From contig CM066045.1 of NCBI GenBank assembly GCA_033557465.1, forward strand, positions 137,661,596 to 137,725,595: 64,000 nt of DNA, read 5' to 3'. The position numbers and the translations under genes are program-made. Numbering within the stretch: position 1 is the first letter of the stretch; each line of letters starts with the position of its first letter. Below are positions 53,770 through 62,312 of the stretch, in pieces. The notes below the pieces were generated by a model that did not search any database, had not been told where the DNA came from, and was given only the letters and a program-made list of their open reading frames with translations. Origin of the DNA: Ichthyophis bannanicus (taxonomy: Eukaryota; Chordata; Amphibia; Gymnophiona; Ichthyophiidae).

Positions 53770-54755
53770 AGGTAGTACCATGGGCCAGGGCCCACATGCG
53801 TCCGTTGCAGCGGGCGCTATTACGTCGGTGGTCTCCCCAGCATCATCCTCTGTCACTGCAGTTACCTTGCGCTCCGCGGACCAAACAGGCACTCCACTGG
53901 TGGCGGTGCCCAAGGAATCTGGATTGCGGGATGCCCCTCGAACCTCCTCAGTGGTTACTATTGACGACGGATGCCAGCCTGTCAGGCTGGGGAGCACACT
54001 GCGAGGACCAGTTCGTCCAGGGTCACTGGACACCGTTGGAATCGCAATGGCCCATCAACAGACTGGAATTGCGGGCCGTCACCCTAGCGCTCAAGGCTCT
54101 CGAGGCCTTAGTGCAAAAAAGAGCAATTCACGTTCTCTCCGACAATGTCACCGCGGTGGCCTACATCAACCACCAGGGAGGCACCAGCAGCCCCGCCTTG
54201 GAGAAGGAGGCGGACGCTCTCTTCCAGTGGGCAGAGGTCTGGCTGCAAGCGCTCTCAGCTCAGCACGTGGCGGGCGCGGACAACGTCACAGCCGATTTCC
54301 TCAGCAGGTGCAAGATAGACCACGGAGAGTGGGAACTGGAACAGGAGACCTTCAACCAAATAGTGGCCCAATGGGGACTCCCAGTCATGGACCTCATGGC
54401 ACGGTTCTCGTCAGCCAAGGTGGACAGATTCTTCAGTCGGTGGAAGGAAAGAATGTCCGAGGGCTTGGATGCCCTGTCCCAAAAGTGGCCTTTGGAAGGT
54501 CTTCTCTATGTATTTCCTCCTTGGGTTCTGATCGGAAAGGTTCTCCAGCGGGTGGAGTCCCACCAGGGATTGGTAATCCTCATAGCCCCGGACTGGCCTC
54601 GCCGCCCCTGGTATGTGGATCTGGTGAGGATGATCGCCGACCAACCTTGGCGGCTCCCTTGCAAAAGGGATCTGCTGAGACAAGGCCCGGTGCGGATGCC
54701 GCACGTAGATCGATTCTCGCTTACGGCCTGGCTATTGAAAGGGCGCGGCTCCTGA
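53754..54755 (+). CDS. DIRS RNase H and DNA methyltransferase-like polyprotein fragment
   Basis: A 333-residue open frame. The N-terminus (IEVVPWARAHMRPLQRALL) is the segment normally downstream of the reverse transcriptase thumb. RNase H follows with its acidic residues visible: TTDASLSGWG, NRLELRAV and LSDNVTAVAYINHQGG, then ADNVTADFLSR. From about residue 215 comes a Dam-methyltransferase-like region typical of DIRS elements (PVMDLMARF, then LYVFPPWVLIGKVL and ILIAPDWPRRPWY). It begins at an ATG only because the reverse transcriptase is gone. RNase H in this family removes the RNA strand during cDNA synthesis. Activity without the palm domain is doubtful. Confidence 0.75.
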   Translation: MAAAIEVVPWARAHMRPLQRALLRRWSPQHHPLSLQLPCAPRTKQALHWWRCPRNLDCGMPLEPPQWLLLTTDASLSGWGAHCEDQFVQGHWTPLESQWPINRLELRAVTLALKALEALVQKRAIHVLSDNVTAVAYINHQGGTSSPALEKEADALFQWAEVWLQALSAQHVAGADNVTADFLSRCKIDHGEWELEQETFNQIVAQWGLPVMDLMARFSSAKVDRFFSRWKERMSEGLDALSQKWPLEGLLYVFPPWVLIGKVLQRVESHQGLVILIAPDWPRRPWYVDLVRMIADQPWRLPCKRDLLRQGPVRMPHVDRFSLTAWLLKGRGS

Positions 54756-55793
54756 AACGAGGTTACTCAGGAGCAGTAATCTCGACGCTGTTGCATGCTA
54801 AGAAGCGCTCGACCTGTCTATCCTATGTAAGAGTTTGGCGCATCTTCGAAGCCTGGTGTGCGGAGCACCGGCGGAAACCCCTTTCGGCCTCAGTCCCGGA
54901 AGTTCTGGAATTCTTGCAAGCAGGATTTGACAAGGGTCTGGCGCACAGCTCCTTACGAGTTCAGCTGGCTGCCATCGCTTGCTATAGAGGGAAGGTCCGT
55001 GGCAAACCCCTAGGAGCCCACGCGGACGTCTCCAGGTTCCTAAGGGCGGTTAGACGGCTACGTCCTCAACGGAGGTCGATCATCCCCCCTTGGGATCTTA
55101 ACCTAGTGCTAAATGCCTTGATCGGGGATCCCTTCAAGCCATTAAAGAGGGCCTCCTTAAAGGATTTAACCCTAAAGACAGTTTTTCTGGTCGCCATCTG
55201 TTCGGCCAGGAGGGTCTCGGAATTACAGGCGCTGTCATCTCAGCCCCCCTTTCTGTCCTTTCTCAAGGACAAAGTGGTTCTGCGCATGGTCCCTTCCTTC
55301 TTGCCCAAAGTTATCTCTCCCTTTCATGTGAACCAGACAGTTACCCTCCCAGCCTTCTCGGCCGAGGGGCATGAAGGTAGGGATAGCAAACTTCGTCTCT
55401 TAGACGTCCAGAGGGGCTCTGAAGCGTTACCTCTCTCGCACAGCGCCCTTCCGGAAGTCCGACCGACTATTCATTCAGTTCGGAGGCCCGCACAAAGGGG
55501 AGGCGGCGGCCAAGGCCTCTATCTCCAGGTGGATCAGAGAGGCGATTGCTTCCGCCTACATCCTGAAGGGGAAGCAGGTTCCAGTGGGTCTGCGTGCGCG
55601 CTCCACTCGGGCTCAGGCTACTTCTTGGGCGGAATTCAGCCTAGTTCCCTCGCTGGATATTTGTAGGGCACCGACTTGGTCCTCTCTGCATACCTTCACC
55701 AAGCACTACAGGCTGGACGTTCAGAGTTCAGCGGACGCTCAGTTTGGTCTAGCGGTTCTTCAGTCCGGTATGCCGGATCCCACCCAGGATTGA
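54640..55793 (+). pseudogene. DIRS tyrosine recombinase, one frameshift and altered HxxR
   Basis: Frame 2 encodes the N-terminal SAM-like part (LHAKKRSTCLSYVRVWRIFE) and the start of the catalytic domain with its first arginine (ICSARRVSELQAL). Near 55,400-55,411 the frame slips by one base; coding continues in another frame with GALKRYLSRTAPFRKS, then LRARSTRAQATSWAEF and HTFTKHYRLD, ending at 55,793. The H-x-x-R box of the family is here R-STR, so the histidine is replaced. The nucleophilic tyrosine in KHYRLD is present. The frameshift plus the lost histidine argue that this copy is inactive. In the family this enzyme joins circular cDNA into the genome. Confidence 0.75.
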
Positions 55794-55846
55794 ACTGCTC
55801 GGGTACTTCCCAGAAGTAAAGGGACTGGACTGGAGTGACGATAAGG

Positions 55847-56336
55847 AAATAGTAATTAGATCTTACCTGCTAATTAGTGTTCCTGAAGGAACAACAGTCC
55901 AGTCCCTGATCCCACCCGGTTCCGGCGAACGTTAAGGCCTATTGTTATAGAAGAGCATCGGACCGAGCGTAGGGCCGGTTCGGCATGAAGGAGTGCAGGA
56001 GAAAGCCGACCCGGGCAGGCTCTGGTAACTCCTTCCGTCCGTTGCCATTCCTCCTCTCCTTTTCCTATGCCATCCAAAAAAAAAAAAAAAAAGTTGTTTA
56101 ATATTCCTTTGAGGTATTATGTTATGTAGGTTGTTGATGGAAGTTCGTTATATCTGCTTTTTCATTCGAATACTGGAGTTGGTGGGTGGTCCCAGTGGTA
56201 TTTATACCGCTCCATCCCCAAAAAGGTTGGGCTCAGCCTCCAAGCTGCTGGAAGGGTTGCGTAACCCAGAAGTAAAGGGACTGGACTGTCATTCCTTCAG
56301 GAACACTAATTAGCAGGTAAGATCTAATTACTATTT
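55847..56336. repeat. DIRS terminal fold-back
   Basis: The arms 55,847-55,906 and 56,277-56,336 are near-perfect inverted complements of ~60 bp (AATAGTAATTAGATC outermost, CAGTCCAGTCCC innermost) around a ~370-bp loop. A direct repeat CCCAGAAGTAAAGGGACTGG also occurs at 55,809 and 56,265. Inverted and internally repeated ends are characteristic of DIRS. A poly(A) run lies in the loop near 56,077-56,093. Confidence 0.8.
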
Positions 56337-58547
56337 GCAGGCGCCCCAGTTACCTGTGATATTGGCAGGTGACTTCAATTGCCCGCATGACCCAGAGTTG
56401 GATAAGACTGGTTCGGTGGGGTGAAGGGTGTGGGAACATAAAGGAGTGGGCTATGTATGTAAAATGGGGAAGGTAGTCGATGTATGGAGAGTGTTGCATG
56501 CAGGAGAGAAGGACTACACACACCTGTCCAGAGCACATCAAACTTGGTCCCAAATTGATTACATTCTAGTGTCGAGGCATAGCTTTGGGAGAGTTGTGAA
56601 TGCAGAGTTTGAGCTGATTATAGTGTCTGATCATGCAATGGTTCGGATGGATTGGCGAGGGAGGTGCCCGCCGGATTGTAGCTGGTCCTTTCCAAGACAT
56701 TTGTGGAAGGATGAAGCTTTCCGGGAGTATCTAGAATTGAATTGGGGAGAGTATGCACGTTTTAATGAGCCGTATGCTAGTATGCCTGCTTTATTTTGGG
56801 AGGCTAGGAAAGCTGTGATGCGGGGACATGGTATTGCGTACGTGGCTAAAAGAAAGAAACAGATAGACTGCCAAATTTAGCAGTTGTCACAAGAACTCCA
56901 GGAGCTCAAGAGGACAGCCCTGTCAAGCCCAGATGTGGTCCATGGAAGGACATATGTGCAAGTACAGGCCCAACTTAATGCGGTCCTGCATAATAGAGCA
57001 GTGTACTCTATGCAATTTTATAGGCATCAATTTTTCTAGTATGGGCACCGGACAGGAAGGCTCTTAGCGCGATTGGTAAAGGACTGGGGCAGCACTAAGG
57101 TGGTGGTGGTAATTAAAGATGCGAGAGGAGTGAGACAAAATGAGCCACAGAAAATAGTGGAAGTTTTTCGAAAATTTTATAAGGAATTTTAGATCCCAGA
57201 TAGGGAGAATCGAGAGAAAGAGAAAAGCTTCTTAGATGATGTATCGCTCCTGACTCTGACTGACGCAGAGCTATCAGAACTTAACAAGCCCATAGCGGGT
57301 GGGGAGATTCAAAGAGTTATTAGGGCAGGAACTCCGCATAAAGCACCCGGGCCCGATGGATATGGAGTAGAATATTACAAAATTCTGGAGTCTCAGGTGA
57401 TGCCGGCGCTAGTGGCCCTATACACAGAGGTGCTAGAGGTGGGACAGTTTTCGAGGGACATGAGGACAGCAACCCTCTCAATAATCCCAAAGGCAGGTAA
57501 AGATCCAGAGGACATGGCCTCATATAGGCCAATATCTTTGATCAATTATGATATGAAACTCTTGACCTTGGTCTTAGCCTATCATTTGCAGAGTAATCTC
57601 CCGAGGCTAGTAGGACTGCACCAATCGGGATTTGTGAAAGGAAGGGAAGCCTTCCTAAATGTTAGTAAAGTTTTGCTGGGTATGGAGTCTTGCTTGTTTA
57701 GGAATAGCCCTTCGATCGAGTTTCATGGACCTAAATGTAAGGTCATGCATTTGGGCTGCAGCAATCCAAGGGAGCAATATAGTATAGGAGGTGAAGTACT
57801 TTTGTCCACTAAAGAAGAGCGGGACCTAGGCATGGTTTTGTCTGATCATCTTAAAGTAGCTAAACAGGTAGAAAAGGCGACGGCAAAAGCTAGAAGGATG
57901 CTTGGGTGCATACGGAGAGGAATGGCTAGCAAAAAAAGGAGGTGATAATGCCTCTGTATAAGTCTTTGGTGCGACCTCATTTGGAGTATGGTGTGCAATT
58001 CTGGAGACCGCACCTTCAAAAGGATGTGAACAGGATGGAGTCGGTGCAGAGGGTTGCTACTAAAATGATTAATGGGCTTCATTATAAAGCATATGAGGAC
58101 AGACTTAAGGATCTTAATATGTACACCTTAGAGGAAAGGCGGGATAGAGGTGATATGATTGAGATGTTTAAATACCTCCGTGGCATAAATGTTCAGGGAG
58201 TCTCTTTCAATTGAAAGCAAGTTCTGCTACGAGGGGACATGGGATGAGGGTGAAGGGAGATAGATTCAGGAGTGATATGCGGAAATATTTCTTTACAATA
58301 AGAGTAGTGGATCCATGGAATAGTCTCCCAGTGGAGGTGGTAGAGATGAGGACAGTAACTGAATTCAAAAAAGCATGGGACCAACACAGAGGATCTCTAA
58401 AGGTAAAAAGTGGACTGTTGTAGTTGTTGTTATGGAAGGAAGACTAGATAGGCCATGTGGTCTTTTTCTGTCATCATGTTTCTATGTTTCTATATGTTTG
58501 AAGTATTGCGACATTTCGGATTTGGGGGAGCTTTCCTTAATTATGGT
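56337..58547 (+). mobile_element. L1-type LINE ORF2 pseudogene, interrupted by CR1
   Basis: It starts inside the endonuclease (LPVILAGDFNCPHDP near 56,349), continues with SQIDYILVSR and VSDHAMV, a linker, then the reverse transcriptase fingers (KAPGPDGYGVEYYK; YRPISLINYD; HQSGFVKGREAF). Stops interrupt at about 56,422, 56,878, 57,038 and 57,190. Near 57,711-57,728 FDRVSW survives, with a small deletion before it. Coding resumes after the CR1 insertion with FEVLRHFGFGGAFLN (58,495-58,543). Later domains are absent. Old and inactive. Confidence 0.75.
57729..58495 (+). mobile_element. CR1-type LINE 3' end insertion
   Basis: The frame from 57,735 encodes PKCKVMHLGCSNP, then EERDLGMVLSDHLK and KARRMLGCIRRGM. 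After two stops, LVRPHLEYGVQFWRPHLQKD and LEERRDRGDMIEMFKYL follow. This is the C-terminal part of a CR1 ORF2. The element ends in TGTTTCTATGTTTCTATATG, matching the short terminal repeats of CR1. It is 5'-truncated, as most CR1 copies are, and sits in the L1 pseudogene. Confidence 0.85.
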
Positions 58548-58612
58548 AACATAGTAAATGATGGCAGATAAAGACCAGTATGGTCCATCTAGTCTGCCCA
58601 GTAAGATGGCAA
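58548..58612 (-). repeat. CR1-type 3' end fragment (minus strand)
   Basis: AACATAGTAAATGATGGCAG and AAAGACCAGTATGGTCCATC are complementary in style to the CR1 end at 58,430-58,480. A short tail only. Confidence 0.55.
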
Positions 58613-58849
58613 GAGTAGGTGCACCTGCTGCTCCGATGTATTAGCAACAACAGTGGATTTACCTGTTACAGACAGTGATTCCATCGGGTTTAAATAGTGA
58701 GCAAGACTGGTGGAGCCTTTTATGAGGATAGTTTGGGGATTTAATCCATCTACCCAATTAAAGGGGGTGGAGAGAAGGATGTTGGGAGGAGATTCCTTCC
58801 AGACCATGCCTCTGGTGACGACGTTGGATTGATAGCCAATCAGCAACTG

Positions 58850-59968
58850 TTTTAGCTACAAAAAGAATAGTGGGCTCACGGCGTTTTTGTGGGCGATAAC
58901 TTGGGCGAGACACCACTTGATACAGGACCCAGAGGGGCCCGAAACACGCATGTCATGTCATGGCAAGCTGTGGAGGATAACATTCGCCTGGGGAAGACTG
59001 CTATTGTTTCTGGTTAAGATAAGTACTGGTTCTTATTTGACAAAAAGCAAAAAAAAGAATTGGGCACGCTGTGGCCCGTTTGAGCAAAAGGGTTCTTTCG
59101 GTAATGAGGGGAAAGGTGTGGTCCTTCCTCTCCAACCGATTGTTCCCAACAAAAATAGAGATTGTGGGATTTAATATTAGGCCGGTGGTAGCTACTGGCT
59201 GGAGTGTTCAATGACTTTAGGTTTTGATTTTAGATAATTTTGTCATTGAACTTGGAGGGGGGTTTTCCTGTAGTACTTTATTTGTCCCTGTTGTGTACTA
59301 TGGCTGCTGATACGTTTGCGTTTACAGAGGAATATTTGGAGAAATTAAGACAACGAAAATCTTTATTTGACTCCTCTGGTCTGGAACCCAATAAGAGTTC
59401 TCCTACAATATCCAAGTTAAAAGCTCTTCGGAAGAGAGCAATAAGGGCTCAACTTCATGGGGCTGCCATGCTTCAATATTTAAAAACTCAAATTATTCCT
59501 AGAGGTTTACGAATGCCAAGAGCCCCTAAATTGTTCTTATCAGACATGGAGTTTATCTCGAAGTGGAACTGTATTCTTAATAAATGTAGCTTTGATCTCA
59601 TAGCCTTGATTATCGATCGCACAGCTTTGGAGGAAACAGTTATAGCTGTGGAAATTGAAGAATTAAAGACTTCCCTTCAAGAGACTTTTGATAAAGATCA
59701 ATTCCGATCCAAGATGGAAGATATGGAACATCAGTTGCAGGGATTTTTTTATTATCTTCGGGGATTCAAAGCTAATAAATTCCAGAGGGACAAAACTGAC
59801 TATGATTCAGAGAAGGTTTATCGCTGGGTGTATGAAATAACGGACTCTGAGGAGTTTGCTGGGGGACAGAGCAGACATGTTACTCTTGATCATTCCTCGG
59901 AAGATACAGATTCCAGCGATACACCAGGGGAAAAACCACGGTCCATGAGAGGAAAGGATGGATCAGAT
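58850..59968 (+). mobile_element. Probable Penelope-like element, 5' region
   Basis: A possible hammerhead ribozyme remnant (58,915-58,954) precedes an ORF at 59,300. Penelope-like elements of vertebrates carry hammerhead motifs in their terminal repeats and can have an upstream ORF before the reverse transcriptase/GIY-YIG ORF. The element is cut at 59,968 by a minus-strand L1 poly(A), so the diagnostic enzyme domains are not in view. Assignment is inference. Confidence 0.4.
58915..58954 (+). ncRNA. Possible decayed hammerhead ribozyme
   Basis: The 3' half of the core looks right. Stem II is GGACCC with GGGCCC (one mismatch, loop AGAG). It is followed by CGAAAC. Stem III is ACA/TGT with a CGCA loop, and GTC at the expected cleavage site ends at 58,954. 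The 5' core, which should read CTGATGA, is TTGATAC, and stem I pairing is weak. So it is either a degenerated ribozyme or a coincidence. Confidence 0.3.
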
Positions 59969-59983
59969 TTTTTTTTTTTATAA
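59300..59983 (+). CDS. Retroelement-associated ORF of unknown biochemical role
   Basis: A 227-residue product starting MAADTFAFTEEYLEKLRQRK. It is mostly helical and charged, with heptad-like Leu/Ile spacing suggesting coiled coil. It contains IIPRGLRMPRAPKLFLSDM, SKWNCILNKCSFDLIALI and, near residue 180, KANKFQRDKTDYDSEKVYRW. I associate this IIPRGL plus F-x-RD-x-x-DY-x-x-x-x-V-Y pattern with upstream ORFs of amphibian and fish Penelope-like elements, from memory and unverified. The C-terminus is acidic/Ser-rich, and the last residues (FFFL) are encoded by the T run of the inserted L1, so the natural end is lost. I chose ATG 59,300 because the open frame upstream of it has no other ATG. Confidence 0.5.
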   Translation: MAADTFAFTEEYLEKLRQRKSLFDSSGLEPNKSSPTISKLKALRKRAIRAQLHGAAMLQYLKTQIIPRGLRMPRAPKLFLSDMEFISKWNCILNKCSFDLIALIIDRTALEETVIAVEIEELKTSLQETFDKDQFRSKMEDMEHQLQGFFYYLRGFKANKFQRDKTDYDSEKVYRWVYEITDSEEFAGGQSRHVTLDHSSEDTDSSDTPGEKPRSMRGKDGSDFFFL

Positions 59984-60261
59984 CTTAATCTTTATTAATT
60001 TTTCCAAGCCAACAAAGCAAAACACTAGATATGGCATATCACAGAGTGGGAATACAGAATGAACCCTCCACCCTGCTCCCGCCACAAAGATACCAATGAT
60101 ACCAGAATACAATATATACAATTTACGGCCCCCCTCCCGCCCCTCCCCTTCCCCCGCTATCAACAACTGCAGAGCTGTGAAAACCCTTGTCCCCATTCCC
60201 CCCCACCTCCCCCCTCCCGACTATAAGCATTATCGCATACCTGAGGCTGCTAAGTGAGCTA

Positions 60262-61350
60262 TTAACGGTTTAAGGTTTAAGGTTTATTTATTTGATAAAA
60301 ACCGCCTTTCTGGGATTATCAAGGCGGTGTACAATGATAAAATTACATTAAAACTTGGCCAAGGCCGAGAAAAGGAAAGGAAATGTACAATTTGTAAATA
60401 GGACAGAAGGAGTAAAGAAGACAAGGACAAGACAGGACACAAAAGGCAAACGTATAGTACTAAGGAGAGGGGGTCATACAAATGGGGAAGGGGTGTCGAA
60501 TGCCAGGGAAAATAAGTGGGTCTTGAGGTTGTGTTTAAAGGTGACATATTGAGATTCCAGGCGAAGGGAGGGAGGGAGAGAGTTCCAGAGAGCAGGACCA
60601 GCAAAATAGAAGGCGGAGAAACGGGTGAGCTGTAGGCGGGCACGAGCGGGGGAAGGGAGGGCAAGACGATTAAGATGGAAAGAACGGGGGGTGTACCTGG
60701 GAGAATGAAAAGATAGTAGGTCAGCTAAGTAAGAAGGGGTACCAGTGTGAAAGACCTTGTGTAGTAGAATTAACATCTTAAATTGGGAACGGAAAGGAAC
60801 AGGCAGCCAGTGAAGATGGAGAAGTATAGGAGTGACATGATCGCGAATAGAAGAGCGGGTGATAAGACGTGCGGCAGTGTTTTGTATGCGTTGAAGGCAG
60901 GACAACTGATATTGAGGAAGACCAAGGAATAAGGAATTAGAAAAATCGATACGAGACATTACCAAAGATAAGACCAGTGTGGTCTGAGCTGAGGAAGAAA
61001 GAAAGGGACGAATTGAGCGAATTTGCCGAAGAAAGAAGAATGAGGTTTTAGTGATATGAGAAATGTGTGCAGAGAAGGAGAGATCCGAATCAAAATGGAC
61101 ACCCAGATACCGAAAGGTGGGAACTAGTGGGACTGAGGAATTGGAGAAAGAAGGGGCTAGTGAGGGAGAAGGGCCACCATGAGTGAACCATATGGCCAGA
61201 GTTTTGGTAAGATTCAAGTGAAGACAGTTAGAGGTGAGCCAATTGGCGACAGAGGTGAGACAGGAATTGAGAGGGGAGAGATCGGGGGAAGAAGGAGATG
61301 TGTGGTGGAGTAGAAGAATGTCATCAGCATAGAAGAAAGCCGAAATACCA
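60262..61350 (-). mobile_element. L2-clade LINE, 5'-truncated, nested in L1
   Basis: The 3' tail is CTTAAACCTTAAACC-type short repeats with the stem ACCGCC...GGCGGT (60,300-60,335). The coding part reads on the minus strand from SAFFYADDILLLHH through NCLHLNLTKT, FRYLGVHFD, LQRIQNTAARLI, HLHWLPVPFRSQFK and FAGPALWNSLPPSLR, a complete set of L2 palm-to-C-terminus motifs without a stop until 60,474. It looks young. Confidence 0.85.
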
Positions 61351-62291
61351 GACTGCCATTGATGCTCAAACCGCTCCCCATGATTTTTCCGGAGGGCAGT
61401 CAAACGCTCCATATGCATAACTTTATATAGTCTGGTAATCCAATGATGGAGATCTAGAGCTCCCCCCTGTCTCCACTTCCATGCGATTTCACACCGTGCC
61501 GCTACTATATAGGTCCGCATGGGTCGGGACCATTTATGCAACAGAGTGTCTGGCCAGACTCCCAAAAGAAAAAGAGAGGGGCAAAGTTCTAATCTTACCC
61601 CAAAGATAATTTCCATCTGATCCCTGACCCGTGTCCAATAAGAACAGACCTGGGGGCACTCCCACCACATGTGAAAATATGTTTCCCTATCCCCACAGCC
61701 CCTCCAACAAAGATCTGGGACTGCAGGGAATATCTTATGATATCTTTCGGGAGTGTAGTACCACCGCATTAAAATTTTATAGGTATTCTCTTGAATTAAG
61801 GTGCATATAGAGGAGCGGGCCGCCGCTTTATAAATGGCCTTCCATCCCTCTCCATCCCAATTCAGCCCCAGATCTTTTTCCCATTCCACCATATATTTTA
61901 GTCTGGGTTCCCCCTCCAGGGCCTTCCGTAAGCTAAGATAATGTAGGCGGATCAATCCTCTAGAGGAGTGGTGGCCCACCCACAGGGCCTCAAGGTCATT
62001 AAGTCCCTCGTCAATACGATCCCGAACAATTTTTTGGCGCAGGTAATGTGTAACCTGCAGATAAGCGAAAAAATCGCGCTTGTCTAACTGAAATTCCGCT
62101 TTCAATTGATCAAAGGACTTGACCTCATCAGCCTCTAATAAGTGCGCAAATTGAGTCAGGCCCCGATCCTCCCAAACCTGGAAGATCCGTTCTTTGCCCG
62201 GCTCGAAGGCTGGAGTGGCTCGCATCGGTGAAAGCAAAGACGTCCCCAGGTTAGCGTTTACCCTCCGCCATCCTCTACCCCATTCTCCCAA
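60474..62291 (-). CDS. In-frame L1-L2 chimeric ORF (605 codons)
   Basis: The first ~313 residues are the L1 ORF2 C-terminal region, including a Cys/His cluster (CWRGCGDRETYFHMWWECP). The rest is L2 reverse transcriptase from just before its YADD motif. The junction is at about 61,345-61,355. The fusion arose because the L2 copy inserted in the same orientation and frame. Upstream, an in-frame TGA at 62,313-62,315 separates it from the L1 reverse transcriptase in the same frame. There is no reason to think the fusion is expressed, and no domain set for autonomous retrotransposition is present. Confidence 0.7.
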   Translation of the reverse strand: MGEWGRGWRRVNANLGTSLLSPMRATPAFEPGKERIFQVWEDRGLTQFAHLLEADEVKSFDQLKAEFQLDKRDFFAYLQVTHYLRQKIVRDRIDEGLNDLEALWVGHHSSRGLIRLHYLSLRKALEGEPRLKYMVEWEKDLGLNWDGEGWKAIYKAAARSSICTLIQENTYKILMRWYYTPERYHKIFPAVPDLCWRGCGDRETYFHMWWECPQVCSYWTRVRDQMEIIFGVRLELCPSLFLLGVWPDTLLHKWSRPMRTYIVAARCEIAWKWRQGGALDLHHWITRLYKVMHMERLTALRKNHGERFEHQWQSGISAFFYADDILLLHHTSPSSPDLSPLNSCLTSVANWLTSNCLHLNLTKTLAIWFTHGGPSPSLAPSFSNSSVPLVPTFRYLGVHFDSDLSFSAHISHITKTSFFFLRQIRSIRPFLSSSAQTTLVLSLVMSRIDFSNSLFLGLPQYQLSCLQRIQNTAARLITRSSIRDHVTPILLHLHWLPVPFRSQFKMLILLHKVFHTGTPSYLADLLSFHSPRYTPRSFHLNRLALPSPARARLQLTRFSAFYFAGPALWNSLPPSLRLESQYVTFKHNLKTHLFSLAFDTPSPFV

Positions 62292-62312
62292 AAGGTGACG
62301 GATAAAGGGATT

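Larger units (their letters stand above)
52101..56336 (+). mobile_element. DIRS-type retrotransposon lacking reverse transcriptase
   Basis: The order is gag (52,246-53,769), RNase H plus methyltransferase-like ORF (53,754-54,755), tyrosine recombinase (about 54,640-55,793, one frameshift), then a terminal fold-back (55,847-55,906 against 56,277-56,336). DIRS elements integrate by a tyrosine recombinase rather than an integrase and leave no TSD, in agreement with the absence of one here. The reverse transcriptase palm expected between gag and RNase H is missing, probably by deletion, so this copy depends on others. The left edge is set by loss of L2 homology. Confidence 0.75.

Noticed and set aside
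53531..54640. The first two-thirds of the 711-codon plus-strand ORF at 53,531-55,666 as recombinase N-terminus
   Set aside because: This region is the out-of-frame shadow of gag and of the RNase H ORF. Recognisable recombinase sequence begins only near 54,640.
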